A stretch of 64,000 bases of DNA from Ahrensia sp. R2A130 (GTDB taxonomy: Bacteria; Pseudomonadota; Alphaproteobacteria; Rhizobiales; Rhizobiaceae): assembly GCF_000179775.1 (NCBI RefSeq), contig NZ_AEEB01000020.1:1-64000 (forward strand). Reading direction: 5' to 3'. Positions 8,070-17,166 of this stretch are shown here, piece after piece (position 1 is the stretch's first letter; every line of letters starts with the position of its first letter). The translations under genes and the position numbers were made by a program. Under the pieces are notes generated by a model. The model worked only from the letters and a program-made list of their open reading frames with translations. It did no database searches and was not told where the DNA came from.

Positions 8070-9479
8070 ATGACGGGCCACGGGGATCAACCGCGCGAGC
8101 CTTATGATGGCTACGCCGAGTGGTTCAACGATCAAGACCCCACCCGCCTGATGCGTAAATCGAAAGAAGCGGAAGCTTTTTTCCGCCGCACCGGCATCAC
8201 CTTCAACGTTTATGGTCAAACCGCCGACGCTGCGCAGGCGCAGGAGCGCCTCATCCCTTTTGATCTCATTCCCCGCATTCTGTCGGGTCGCGAATGGGAC
8301 AAGCTCGCCAAGGGCATCGACCAGCGTGTGAGAGCGCTCAACGCTTTCCTGTATGATGTTTATCACCGCCAGGAAATTTTCCGCGCAGGCGTTGTTCCTC
8401 ACGAGTTGATCGCTCGTAACGAAGCCTACCTGCCGCAGATGATCGGCGTGGAGCCTCCCGGTGGCATTTATACCCACATCGTCGGCACCGATCTGGTCTG
8501 CACCGGCGAAGGCGAGTTTTTCGTGCTGGAAGACAATGCCCGCACACCGTCCGGCGTTTCCTACATGTTGGAAAACCGCGAGAGCATGATGCAGATGTTC
8601 CCGGAGCTTTTCTCCCGCGTGAAAGTGCGGCCGGTCTCCGGTTATCCCAAGCGGCTGCGTGAATCGCTGGCTGCCTGCAAGCCGGACAATTGCAACCAGA
8701 AACCAGTCGTGGCTGTGTTCACTCCCGGCATTCATAACAGCGCCTATTTCGAGCACTCCTTCCTTGCCGACCAGATGGGCGTGGAATTGGTGGAAGGCAG
8801 TGACCTTAAAATTGTCGATGGTCACGTCGCCATGCGCACCACCACCGGCTACCAGCGCATCGACGTGCTGTACCGCCGCGTTGATGACGATTTTCTCGAT
8901 CCGCTGAATTTCAATCCGGATTCCATGCTGGGCGTGCCAGGCATCATGGATGTCTATCGCGCAGGCGGTATCACCATCGCCAACGCGCCCGGCACCGGCA
9001 TTGCTGATGACAAGGCAATCTACAGTTACATGCCGGACATCATCGAGTTCTACACCGGCGAAAAACCGCTGCTGAACAATGTGCAGACTTGGCGCTGCTC
9101 GGAAAAGGATTCGCTGCAATATGTGCTCGACAACCTTGCCGATTTGGTTGTGAAAGAAGTTCACGGCTCCGGCGGCTATGGCATGCTGGTGGGACCGACA
9201 TCGTCGAAAAAAGAAATTTCAGAATTTCGTAAGAAGCTTCAAGCGCGTCCGGCCAATTATATCGCCCAGCCCACGCTTTCGCTGTCCACATGCCCTATCT
9301 TCGTCAAAAAGGGCCTTGCCCCTCGCCACGTCGATTTGCGCCCTTTCGCGTTGGTTTCGCCCAAAGGCATCGACATGGTCCCCGGCGGCCTCACCCGCGT
9401 CGCGCTGAAGAAAGGATCACTCGTGGTCAACTCCAGCCAAGGCGGTGGTACGAAAGACACCTGGGTGCTCGATGATTGA
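8070..9479 (+). CDS. Circularly permuted ATP-grasp protein
   Basis: A protein of about 469 residues of the circularly permuted ATP-grasp family, predicted to ligate a carboxylate to an amine using ATP. Marks include GREWDKLAKGIDQRVRALN, FLYDVYHRQEI, GEFFVLEDNARTPSGVSYM, and KEVHGSGGYGMLVGP. The first ATG is at 8070, but family members usually begin a few residues before a conserved FDEM, and here FDEM ends on that ATG. In the same frame an ATT at 8049 stands 8 bases after AGGGGG (8035-8040), and the frame is closed by TGA at 8031. A rare ATT start is therefore plausible. Neighbours are transglutaminase upstream and alpha-E downstream. Confidence 0.88.
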   Translation: MTGHGDQPREPYDGYAEWFNDQDPTRLMRKSKEAEAFFRRTGITFNVYGQTADAAQAQERLIPFDLIPRILSGREWDKLAKGIDQRVRALNAFLYDVYHRQEIFRAGVVPHELIARNEAYLPQMIGVEPPGGIYTHIVGTDLVCTGEGEFFVLEDNARTPSGVSYMLENRESMMQMFPELFSRVKVRPVSGYPKRLRESLAACKPDNCNQKPVVAVFTPGIHNSAYFEHSFLADQMGVELVEGSDLKIVDGHVAMRTTTGYQRIDVLYRRVDDDFLDPLNFNPDSMLGVPGIMDVYRAGGITIANAPGTGIADDKAIYSYMPDIIEFYTGEKPLLNNVQTWRCSEKDSLQYVLDNLADLVVKEVHGSGGYGMLVGPTSSKKEISEFRKKLQARPANYIAQPTLSLSTCPIFVKKGLAPRHVDLRPFALVSPKGIDMVPGGLTRVALKKGSLVVNSSQGGGTKDTWVLDD

Positions 9480-9518
9480 TCTTATGAAATTTTCATCCCA
9501 CCAGACCTTCGCCCCCAG

Positions 9519-9596
9519 CCGGAGCGAAAAGCGACCGGCGCTACTGCGCCGCGCCCGCGCAGCGAAGGCGCACCGCGCCGACAGCGTGAGCGCAAG
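9519..9596 (+). repeat. Hairpin-array intergenic repeat, copy 2
   Basis: Copy lying inside the ATP-grasp to alpha-E gap of an apparent operon. Hairpin B is GGCGC-TACT-GCGCC, hairpin A is GGCG-CACCG-CGCC, and the tail is CAGCGTGAGCGCAAG. The 5' part GGAGCGAAAAGCGACC does not pair well. If transcribed it would place two hairpins between the two genes. Confidence 0.8.
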
Positions 9597-9629
9597 TAAA
9601 TCATCTGTTCAGGCCGGAGGCATGAACTG

Positions 9630-10589
9630 ATGTTGGGCCGTACTGCTGGCGGAATTTATTGGATGTGCCGTTCTCTGGAGCGGTCCGAAAATACGGCGCG
9701 TCTCGTCGAGGCCGGGTCGCGCATTGCGCTGTCGCGGATGCTCGATGGCGAAAGCGCTTGGAAATCCGTCGTCACCACCGCTGGTGTTCGTCAGTCTTAC
9801 GACGACCGACACCGCGAAGATGATGATGGCATTGTCTACAACCACGCGCAGGTGACGAATTTTCTACTGCGCGACAAGGCCAACCCGTCGAGCGTTTTGA
9901 ACGTCATCGACAGTGCGCGCCAGAACGCGCGTATGGTCCGCACGGCGATCACCACGGAGGCGTGGGAAGCGATAAACGAAAGCTGGATGGAACTGAACGA
10001 CGCACTCGCACGCCCTATCCGCGAGACCGAACTGCCAGCCGCATTGGGCATCATCCGCCGTCAGGCAGCCCTTGTGCGCGGTGCATTGCACGGCACCATG
10101 ATGCGCAACGACATCTACTACTTTGCTCGCCTCGGTACTTATCTTGAACGTGCTGACAACACCGCGCGCATTATCGACGTAAAATATTACACGTTGCTGC
10201 CAACGGTCGCCTCGGTCGGCTCTGCGCTGGACAATGTGCAGTGGGAAATGATCCTGCGCTCTGTTTCCGCACACCGCGCGTTCCGCTGGATGAACGACAC
10301 CGGATCATCGGCTTCGGCCATCGCGGAATTCCTCATTCTCGATGAACGCCTGCCGCGTTCGCTTGCGTTCTGCGCCAGCGAAATGGTGGCGAACCTCGAA
10401 TTGCTCACAACGGAATACGGCATCGACTACCCCAGCTGCCGCCGTGCGCGGGAGCTTTCTGAAAGGCTGCAAAACCGCGACATCAAGTCTATTTTTGATG
10501 TGGGACTGCACAAATTCATCGGGTCATTTCTCGATGACAACATTCATCTCGCTCAGCAGATCGAGACCGATTTCAGTTTTAGCGGATGA
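9630..10589 (+). CDS. Alpha-E domain protein
   Basis: A 319-residue all-helical alpha-E protein. The typical opening is LGRTAGGIYWMCRSLERSENTARLVE; later DIYYFARLGTYLERADNTARIID repeats the same helix pattern, and SLAFCASEMVANL lies in the C-terminal half. Known members are encoded with ATP-grasp, transglutaminase and Anbu genes; no enzymatic activity is established. Its stop overlaps the start of the second transglutaminase by 4 bp (ATGA), so translation is probably coupled. The start is an ATG preceded by GGAGGC 5-10 bases upstream. Confidence 0.92.
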   Translation: MLGRTAGGIYWMCRSLERSENTARLVEAGSRIALSRMLDGESAWKSVVTTAGVRQSYDDRHREDDDGIVYNHAQVTNFLLRDKANPSSVLNVIDSARQNARMVRTAITTEAWEAINESWMELNDALARPIRETELPAALGIIRRQAALVRGALHGTMMRNDIYYFARLGTYLERADNTARIIDVKYYTLLPTVASVGSALDNVQWEMILRSVSAHRAFRWMNDTGSSASAIAEFLILDERLPRSLAFCASEMVANLELLTTEYGIDYPSCRRARELSERLQNRDIKSIFDVGLHKFIGSFLDDNIHLAQQIETDFSFSG

Positions 10590-11431
10590 GCAAGAGCATG
10601 ATCCTGACCATCCGACACACCACGGCTTACAGATACGACGCGCCTGTTGGTGCAGCCCTGCAGCAGGTGAAACTGACACCGCAGGACGGCCCGCACCAGA
10701 AAGTGCTCGACTGGGCAATCACCATCGAAGGTGGCCGGTCGGAGTTGATATTCGACGATCAGCACGCCAACCGCACACATTTGGTGCAGGCCGCCGAGGG
10801 CACGGGCGAATTGAAAATCATTGCCGAAGGGCGTGTAGAAACCACCGACAGCAGTGGAGTCTATGGCGAACATTACGGCACAGCCCCGTTGTGGCATTTT
10901 CTGTCCGCTACCGAATTGACCACACCGGGGCCGGAGATCCGCAAACTCGCCCGCGAAAACAAGCCTGGCGATGATTTGGTGGCCGGTCTCCACGCCCTGT
11001 CGCAGGCGATCCGTGATGCAACACCATACCAAACCGGCGCGACCTACAGCGCTACCGACGCGGAAAGCGCGCTGAAGGGCGCGCAAGGCGTTTGTCAGGA
11101 CCACGCGCAAATTTTCTGCACCGCCGCGCGCCTGCTCGATATTCCGGCGCGTTACGTTTCTGGCTATCTGCGCATGAATGAACGTGAGGAGCAGGATGCC
11201 ACCCACGCCTGGGCAGAAGCCCATGTTGAAGGGCTTGGCTGGGTCGGCTTCGACGTGTCCAACGGCTACTCGCCGGACGAGCGCTACGTTCGTATCGGCT
11301 GCGGACGAGACTACCGCGAGTGCGCCCCCGTTCGCGGTTTACGACGCGGAGGTGCAACGGAGACGCTGGAAGTTGCAGTTTTCGTGTCTCCTCACACGCA
11401 GACCGTTGAATCATCGCAGCAACAGCAGTAA
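10586..11431 (+). CDS. Transglutaminase-like cysteine peptidase, second copy
   Basis: A 281-residue protein with the N-terminal bacterial transglutaminase beta domain (ILTIRHTTAYRYDAPVG) and a C-terminal catalytic core: Cys in AQGVCQDHAQIFCTAARLL, His in DATHAWAEAHVEGLGW, Asp in VGFDVSNG, followed by YVRIGCGRDYRECAPVRG. Starts within the stop of the alpha-E gene (ATGA overlap). It differs clearly from the other copy at 7195, so the cluster carries two distinct members, not a recent duplication. It is followed after 70 bases by the Anbu peptidase. Confidence 0.92.
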   Translation: MSKSMILTIRHTTAYRYDAPVGAALQQVKLTPQDGPHQKVLDWAITIEGGRSELIFDDQHANRTHLVQAAEGTGELKIIAEGRVETTDSSGVYGEHYGTAPLWHFLSATELTTPGPEIRKLARENKPGDDLVAGLHALSQAIRDATPYQTGATYSATDAESALKGAQGVCQDHAQIFCTAARLLDIPARYVSGYLRMNEREEQDATHAWAEAHVEGLGWVGFDVSNGYSPDERYVRIGCGRDYRECAPVRGLRRGGATETLEVAVFVSPHTQTVESSQQQQ

Positions 11432-11501
11432 ATAGGGCACTGCATTCCGGCATTCCTCCTGAAAAATGACAGCCGCCGGAGCTGCCTGAGACATACCACC
11501 C

Positions 11502-12299
11502 ATGACCTATTGCGTCGGCCTGCGCCTGAACCGTGGCCTCGTTTTCATGTCCGATACCCGCACAAATGCCGGTGTCGACAATTTTTCCATGACGAAAAAG
11601 ATGTTCACCTTCGAGGTGCCGGGCGAACGGGTGATAACCATTTTGACGGCGGGCAATCTGGCAACCACGCAATCGCTCATCAGCCTGTTGGAAGAACGCT
11701 CGAAGGCGCATGACGAACGCGACCCTTCCATTCTGCACGAACCTTCAATGTTTCAAGTGGCCGAACGCATAGGTGAGACGCTGCGTGAAGTGATCGAGAA
11801 GACCAACGGCAATAACGGCCAAAAAGCACAGTCGAAATTTCGCGCCTCACTGATCGTTGGCGGACAAATGAAGGGCGGTGACCCGACCCTGTTCCTGATC
11901 TATCCGGAAGGTAATTTCGTCGAAGTGACGATGGAAACGCCCTTCTTCCAGATCGGTGAAGCCAAATACGGTAAGCCTATTCTGGTGCGTGCCTACGATC
12001 CTGATATGAGCTTTGAAGCTGCGATCAAATTGCTCTGCGTGTCATTCGATTCCACCATCAAGGCCAATCTGTCTGTCGGCATGCCCTTGGATTTTATGAC
12101 TTACGATCGTGATGCACTTACCCTGCCGGAATCCACCCGCATTGAGGCTGACGATCCCAGCTACAACAAAATTGCCCGTGGCTGGGGAACGGCTCTTCGG
12201 ACTGCGTTTGAGTCATTACCGGCTTATGAGCCTTCGACGAACGACGAAGAACTGGAACAAGTTGTGCCGGGCGATATGCGCGGTGTGAAGCCGGAGTAG
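11502..12299 (+). CDS. Anbu-type proteasome-like peptidase
   Basis: A 265-residue Ntn hydrolase of the Anbu family, bacterial relatives of HslV and proteasome beta subunits. After removal of Met the N-terminal residue is Thr, the expected nucleophile; Asp17 (in FMSDTRTNAG) and Lys32 (in MTKKMF) lie where the HslV/proteasome catalytic Asp and Lys lie. ILTAGNLATTQSL is the family core motif. Anbu assembles into helical open-ring particles in studied bacteria, and its substrate is not known. The gene closes the transglutaminase, ATP-grasp, alpha-E, transglutaminase series. The convergent ABC ATPase gene ends 7 bases later. Confidence 0.92.
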   Translation: MTYCVGLRLNRGLVFMSDTRTNAGVDNFSMTKKMFTFEVPGERVITILTAGNLATTQSLISLLEERSKAHDERDPSILHEPSMFQVAERIGETLREVIEKTNGNNGQKAQSKFRASLIVGGQMKGGDPTLFLIYPEGNFVEVTMETPFFQIGEAKYGKPILVRAYDPDMSFEAAIKLLCVSFDSTIKANLSVGMPLDFMTYDRDALTLPESTRIEADDPSYNKIARGWGTALRTAFESLPAYEPSTNDEELEQVVPGDMRGVKPE

Positions 12300-12306
12300 C
12301 GGTGAC

Positions 12307-13839
12307 TTAAGCCGCCTCTTCGTCTTCAATCCCGGCCATCAACAGCCCGAGTTCCGCTTCGCTGGCGTCCGGTTGACGTTCGCCAACGACACGACCGTCG
12401 AACATAACGATGATGCGGTCGGCGAGGGCGCGGATTTCGTCGAGTTCCACTGACACCAACAGCACCGCTTTCCCTGCATCGCGCATTTCGATGATGCGGC
12501 GGTGGATGAATTCGATTGCGCCCACATCAACACCGCGTGTTGGCTGGCCAATCAGCAGCACACCCGGGTCGCGCTCCATCTCACGGGCCAGCACGATTTT
12601 CTGCTGATTGCCGCCAGAGAAATTAGCCGTCTTTAGGCGCGGGTTCGGCGGGCGAATGTCGTAACGCTCGATCTTTTCTTCAGCGTCTGCCCGCATGGCG
12701 TCAATTTGCAGGAAGGGACCGGAGACGAATTTTTCATCGCCATGATAGCCAAGCGCTGCGTTCTCGTTTTCCTCGAACGGCAGCACCAGCCCCTCGTGGT
12801 GTCGGTCTTCTGGAACATGAGCGAGGCCCATTTTGCGCAGTTCGGCAGGGTTGGCGTCCAGCACCGCACTGTCCATCGAGACCGTGCCGCTTTCCATGGG
12901 CACCATGCCAGCAATCGCCTGCAACAGTTCCGACTGCCCGTTGCCGGCAACGCCTGCGATGCCGACGATTTCACCTGCCCGCACGTTCAGCGAAACGTCC
13001 TTCACCATGGCTACGCCACGGCTATCGCGCACGGTTAGACCGTCAACGGAAAGCCGGACTTCGCCCGGTTGAGCGTCTTCCTTGTCCACCTGCAACAGTA
13101 CGCGACGACCCACCATTAGCTCGGCCAGCTCTTCCGGGCTGGTTTCGGCAGTCGTGCGTGTCGCGACCATCTCCCCGCGCCGCATGACGGAGCAGGCGTC
13201 GGTGACGGCCATAATTTCCCGCAGCTTGTGGGTGATGAGCAGCACAGTTTTGCCCTGCTCGCGTAACTGGCGAAGGATGCGAAAAAGGTGGTCGGCTTCT
13301 GCCGGCGTTAACACGCCGGTGGGCTCATCGAGGATAAGAATGTCGGCCCCGCGATAAAGCGCTTTCAGAATTTCCACGCGCTGTTGAAGCCCGACGGGAA
13401 GTTCACCCACGATAGCGTCGGGATCGACCTTCAACCCGTATTCTTCTTCCAGCCGCAGCAATTCGGCCCGCGCCTTGCGAACGGCGGAGTTCAAAATACC
13501 GCCGCCTTCGGCACCCAAAATGATGTTTTCGAGCACGGTGAACGTGTCCACCAGCATGAAATGCTGATGCACCATGCCGATACCATGGGCGATGGCCGCC
13601 TGACTGTCTGGGATGGTGGCGACGTTGCCGCCCACCTGAATGATGCCTTTGTCGGCTTGATAAAACCCGTAGAGGATCGACATGAGTGTCGATTTCCCCG
13701 CACCGTTTTCACCGATGATGCCGTGGATCGTTCCGGCCTCAATGGTCAGATCGATATCCTTGTTGGCGTGCACCGGCCCAAAACTTTTGGAGATACCGGA
13801 AAGCTGGATAGCCGGAGCAGTTGTTATCGCTTTTTTCAT
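12307..13839 (-). CDS. Double ABC ATPase of nucleoside/sugar importer type
   Basis: A 510-residue protein with two fused ABC domains, as in nucleoside and sugar importers (RbsA/YufO type). First domain: Walker A GENGAGKSTL, signature ELPVGLQQRVEILKAL, Walker B ILILDEP. Second domain: Walker A degenerate (GVAGNGQSELLQ, no Lys, normal for this group), signature FSGGNQQKIVLAREM, and GQPTRGVD replacing the usual LDEPTRGVD. The usual partners, two permeases and a Bmp-type binding protein, are absent: slyX is divergent upstream and Anbu convergent downstream. It must work with permeases encoded elsewhere or be a remnant. Confidence 0.88.
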   Translation of the reverse strand: MKKAITTAPAIQLSGISKSFGPVHANKDIDLTIEAGTIHGIIGENGAGKSTLMSILYGFYQADKGIIQVGGNVATIPDSQAAIAHGIGMVHQHFMLVDTFTVLENIILGAEGGGILNSAVRKARAELLRLEEEYGLKVDPDAIVGELPVGLQQRVEILKALYRGADILILDEPTGVLTPAEADHLFRILRQLREQGKTVLLITHKLREIMAVTDACSVMRRGEMVATRTTAETSPEELAELMVGRRVLLQVDKEDAQPGEVRLSVDGLTVRDSRGVAMVKDVSLNVRAGEIVGIAGVAGNGQSELLQAIAGMVPMESGTVSMDSAVLDANPAELRKMGLAHVPEDRHHEGLVLPFEENENAALGYHGDEKFVSGPFLQIDAMRADAEEKIERYDIRPPNPRLKTANFSGGNQQKIVLAREMERDPGVLLIGQPTRGVDVGAIEFIHRRIIEMRDAGKAVLLVSVELDEIRALADRIIVMFDGRVVGERQPDASEAELGLLMAGIEDEEAA

Positions 13840-13901
13840 GTGACGACGCTACCGGCGTAAACGCATCTCGACAAGCGCGCTTTGGCAGGCGATGAGGGGG
13901 A

Positions 13902-14111
13902 ATGAGCGATGATCCAAAAAGACTAGACCGCCTCGAAGAACTCGTGGCCCATCAGGGTGCCGAAATCGAGAGCCTGTCCGACCAACTGCGCGAGCAATGG
14001 GAGAAGGTCGACGTGCTGACCAAATCTTTCCTCCGCCTGCGCGACCGCGTGACAGAAGTGGAAGAGGGCGGCACTGGCGCACACGAGAACACACCACCTC
14101 CCCACTATTAG
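13902..14111 (+). CDS. slyX: SlyX family protein
   Basis: A 69-residue coiled-coil protein: MSDDPKRLDRLEELVAHQGA followed by heptads to about residue 50, ending in HENTPPPHY. The His-Tyr end after a proline run is typical of SlyX. Function is unknown in the family. It begins 62 bases from the divergent ABC ATPase and is followed after 8 bases by the small GNAT gene, so slyX, GNAT and pirin are probably one transcript. Confidence 0.85.
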   Translation: MSDDPKRLDRLEELVAHQGAEIESLSDQLREQWEKVDVLTKSFLRLRDRVTEVEEGGTGAHENTPPPHY

Positions 14112-14119
14112 AGGCCTAT

Positions 14120-14404
14120 ATGGATATTCATTTAGACGAGACGGATTCCGGTGGGCGCTATCGCACGGTCGTGGATGGCCACGGCGCAGAAATGACCTTC
14201 TCCAAGGCCGGTGCCACGATGATCATCATCGATCACACCGATGTTCCCGATGCCCTGCGCGGGCAGGGTGTCGGCGTGAAACTGGTGGAACGCGCGGTGG
14301 AAGACATGCGGAAGGCTGGCAAGAAAATCATGCCGCTATGCCCCTTTGCTGCAGCGCAGTTCCGCAAACATCAGGAATGGCACGACGTGTTGCAGGGGCG
14401 CTGA
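14120..14404 (+). CDS. Small GNAT-like N-acetyltransferase (YidJ/YjdJ type)
   Basis: A 94-residue minimal GNAT-like protein of the COG2388 type. Core motifs are MIIIDHTDVPDALRGQGVG, which carries the acetyl-CoA binding R/QGxG, and KIMPLCPFAAAQFRKHQEW at the end, characteristic of this short family. Start taken at ATG 14120, 8 bases after slyX, with GAGG just before; a longer frame from 13997 would overlap slyX and has no family similarity. Substrate unknown. The pirin start lies 1 base after its stop. Confidence 0.88.
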   Translation: MDIHLDETDSGGRYRTVVDGHGAEMTFSKAGATMIIIDHTDVPDALRGQGVGVKLVERAVEDMRKAGKKIMPLCPFAAAQFRKHQEWHDVLQGR

Positions 14405-14405
14405 C

Positions 14406-15338
14406 ATGAGCTGGAATCCGGCGTTGGACGCCCACTGCCCCACAGGCAACGAGATCGATGCCATCGATACGCTTATCGTGCCGCGTTCCCGCGATCTAGG
14501 TGGCTTCGAAGTTCGCCGTGCGCTACCGGCTCCGAAACGACAGATGGTCGGGCCGTTTATTTTCTTCGACCAGATGGGACCGGCAGAATTCCTGACCGGA
14601 CAGGGCATCGACGTACGTCCTCACCCCCACATCGGATTAGCGACCGTTACCTATCTGTATTCAGGTGAGTTCCAACACCGCGATTCCGTGGGTTCCAACC
14701 AGATGATCTATCCCGGCGCGGTGAACTGGATGATCGCAGGCAACGGCGTCACCCATTCCGAACGCACCAGCCCCGGTACGCGAGAGCGGGGCTCGAATCT
14801 GTTCGGCATCCAGACGTGGGTCGCGCTGCCGGAAGAGGCCGAGGACATGGATGCCACCTTCCAGCACCATGCCAAGGACGCGCTGCCGGAGATCGAGGCC
14901 GAGGGAAAACATCTGCGCCTCATCGTCGGTCGTGCCTATGGCGAAAAAGCCCCGACCAAGACCTTCACTGATATGTTCTACGCAGACGCCACCTTGCAGG
15001 CCGGTGCCGTTTTGCCCTTGCCGGACGATCATGAAGATCGCGGCATCTATGTCGTCGATGGCTCCATCGAAGTCTCCGGCGATACATTCGAGGCAGGCCG
15101 CATGATGGTCTTCCGCCCCGGCGATAAGTTAGCCGTAAAGGCAGGTGAACGAGGTGCGCGTTTGATGTTGTTGGGTGGCGATACGATGACGGGTTCGCGC
15201 CACATCTGGTGGAATTTCGTGGCGTCGTCGCAGGAGAAAATCGAAACTGCCAAAGAAGCGTGGCGCGAGGGCGACTTCACGCATGGTCGTTTCAAACTGC
15301 CGCCCGGCGATGACGCCGAATACGCCGCGATAAAGTAG
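14406..15338 (+). CDS. Pirin family protein
   Basis: A 310-residue bicupin. The N-terminal cupin carries the pirin signature GPFIFFDQMGP, then RPHPHIGLATVTYLYSGEFQHRDS and GVTHSERT with the metal His residues. C-terminal cupin from about residue 180 with DMFYADATLQAGAVLPLPD. Pirins bind iron; some oxidise quercetin, others regulate. The start at 14406 abuts the GNAT stop; a longer frame from 14346 overlaps GNAT and is not family-like. Followed 7 bases later by benE. Confidence 0.9.
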   Translation: MSWNPALDAHCPTGNEIDAIDTLIVPRSRDLGGFEVRRALPAPKRQMVGPFIFFDQMGPAEFLTGQGIDVRPHPHIGLATVTYLYSGEFQHRDSVGSNQMIYPGAVNWMIAGNGVTHSERTSPGTRERGSNLFGIQTWVALPEEAEDMDATFQHHAKDALPEIEAEGKHLRLIVGRAYGEKAPTKTFTDMFYADATLQAGAVLPLPDDHEDRGIYVVDGSIEVSGDTFEAGRMMVFRPGDKLAVKAGERGARLMLLGGDTMTGSRHIWWNFVASSQEKIETAKEAWREGDFTHGRFKLPPGDDAEYAAIK

Positions 15339-15345
15339 ATTCTTC

Positions 15346-16527
15346 ATGTTTCGAGACGCCACACCGCAATCGGTTTTTTCCGGCTCGCTTGCAGCTTTCG
15401 TAGGCTTTGCATCGTCGTTTGCGGTGGTGTTGGCAGGCTTGAAGGGTGTCGGTGCGACAGACGCGCAAGCGGCGCTCGGCATGTCGGCAGCGGCTGTTGC
15501 GATGGGTCTCAGTTCCATTTTCCTTGCGTTGAAAACGAAGCTGCCAATGGGGGTCGCATGGTCCACACCGGGCGCTGCACTTCTGGCTAGCGCAGCTGTA
15601 CCAGCCGGTGGGTTTCCCGCTGCAGTGGGGGCCTTTATCGTGTGCGGTGCGCTGCTTGTTCTGGCAGGCTTGTTCAAACCATTTGGGCGAGCGGTAGCTG
15701 CTATCCCCGGGCCATTGGCCAACGCACTTTTGGCTGGCGTATTGCTGCAATTGTGCCTTGCGCCCATTCAGGCCATCGCCTTCGACTGGCGGTTGGGTCT
15801 TCCGATCCTGCTGGCATGGATCGTCATGCAGCGTTTCAACAAGGCGCTCGCGGTTCCAGCCGCATTGGTGGCGTTTGCGGTGGTCGTGGTCTTCGGCGTC
15901 ACGTTCCCTGCCGGTTGGGAGCAGCAGTTGGGCGATGCGTTGTTGCCCGACATCGCGCTCATCATGCCGGTGTTCGAACCAGCCGCGATCCTCGGCATCG
16001 CGCTGCCGCTTTTTGTGGTCACGATGGCATCGCAAAACATTCCCGGCATCGCGGTTTTGAAAGCCTATGGCTACGAGCCAGATGCCGGTCCGGCCATCGC
16101 AACAACGGGTGTGTTTTCCGCCCTCTTCGCGCCGCTGGGTGCCCACGCGGTCAACCTGTCCGCTATAGTAGCCGCTATGATGGCAAGCGAGGAAGCAGGG
16201 CCGGACCCTGCGAAACGCTATGTGGCGGCAGCCGTTTTCGGCATCGGATCGGTGTTGTTCGGCCTGTTTGCAGGGGTCGCTGCGGCCTTCGTGTCGCTTG
16301 CTCCGCCAGTGCTTATCACCGCCGTTGCAGGCTTGGCTTTGGTGGGCGCGTTCTCGGCGTCCGCCATGGCCGCGTTTGCTGATGAGCGCTTGCGCCCAGC
16401 TGCTGCAGTCACATTTCTAGCAGGAGCGTCGGGCCTGAGTTTGTTGGGAATTTCGGGTGCGTTCTGGGGGCTGATCGCCGGGTTGGTGATGGTCTTTCTG
16501 TTAAAGAAGCCGCCGCCTACGACTTAA
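15346..16527 (+). CDS. BenE family benzoate/H+ symporter-like protein
   Basis: A 393-residue inner-membrane protein with about 11-12 hydrophobic segments. Family marks are [34 protein letters not shown] and [20 protein letters not shown]. BenE proteins import benzoate or related aromatic acids with protons. No benzoate catabolic gene is nearby, so the substrate here is open. It ends in a 4-bp convergent overlap with recR. Confidence 0.9.
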   Translation: MFRDATPQSVFSGSLAAFVGFASSFAVVLAGLKGVGATDAQAALGMSAAAVAMGLSSIFLALKTKLPMGVAWSTPGAALLASAAVPAGGFPAAVGAFIVCGALLVLAGLFKPFGRAVAAIPGPLANALLAGVLLQLCLAPIQAIAFDWRLGLPILLAWIVMQRFNKALAVPAALVAFAVVVVFGVTFPAGWEQQLGDALLPDIALIMPVFEPAAILGIALPLFVVTMASQNIPGIAVLKAYGYEPDAGPAIATTGVFSALFAPLGAHAVNLSAIVAAMMASEEAGPDPAKRYVAAAVFGIGSVLFGLFAGVAAAFVSLAPPVLITAVAGLALVGAFSASAMAAFADERLRPAAAVTFLAGASGLSLLGISGAFWGLIAGLVMVFLLKKPPPTT

Positions 16528-17153
16528 AACTTAGTCCGTGCCCGCATAGCAGCTGACAGCGTGCCTTCATCCAGATAATCTAGTTCGCCACCCACCGGCA
16601 CACCGTGGGCGAGGCGGGAGATGTTGACCTCCATGCCGCGCAGTTGGTCGGTGATGTAGTGGGCTGTGGTTTGGCCTTCAACGGTGGCATTGACCGCAAT
16701 GACCAGCTCACTCACCGCGCCACTGGATACCCGCTCCACCAATTGCGAGATCGACAGATCTTCCGGCCCGATACCGTCCAGCGGTGAAAGCACGCCGCCC
16801 AGCACGTGATACTTCGCGTTATTCATCACGGCGGCCCGCTCCAGCGCCCACAGGTCCGAGACGTCCTCTACGACGATGATGGTGGAGCCATCACGGCGCG
16901 GGTCACGACACAGGGCGCAGGGGTTGCTGGTGTCGATGTTTCCGCAGGTCGAGCACTCACCAACCTTCTCCACCGCGTCGTTGATCGCACTGGCCAGCGG
17001 CGACATCAGCGCATCTTTGCGCTTGATAAGGTGAAGCGCGGCACGGCGGGCGGAGCGGGGGCCAAGGCCGGGCAGACGCGCAAGCAGTTGGATCAGCCGA
17101 TCTATTTCCTGACCGGACTCGTTTGGTTTCGCGCGTTCGTCGTCAAATGCCAT
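16524..17153 (-). CDS. recR: Recombination mediator RecR
   Basis: A 209-residue RecR, acting with RecO/RecF to load RecA at gapped DNA. The order of domains is normal: N-terminal helix-hairpin-helix ([19 protein letters not shown]), C4 zinc finger ([16 protein letters not shown]), Toprim domain ([14 protein letters not shown]) and the C-terminal [21 protein letters not shown]. Usually recR follows dnaX and ybaB; here it is the last gene of the fur-to-corC run, 13 bases after corC. Confidence 0.95.
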   Translation of the reverse strand: MAFDDERAKPNESGQEIDRLIQLLARLPGLGPRSARRAALHLIKRKDALMSPLASAINDAVEKVGECSTCGNIDTSNPCALCRDPRRDGSTIIVVEDVSDLWALERAAVMNNAKYHVLGGVLSPLDGIGPEDLSISQLVERVSSGAVSELVIAVNATVEGQTTAHYITDQLRGMEVNISRLAHGVPVGGELDYLDEGTLSAAMRARTKF

Positions 17154-17166
17154 GGATCATGCAGCC

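Noticed and set aside
8016..9164. Long open frame (382 codons) on the minus strand
   Set aside because: It is the reverse of the ATP-grasp gene, His/Val/Gly-rich with no domain, as expected from antisense of a high-GC gene.
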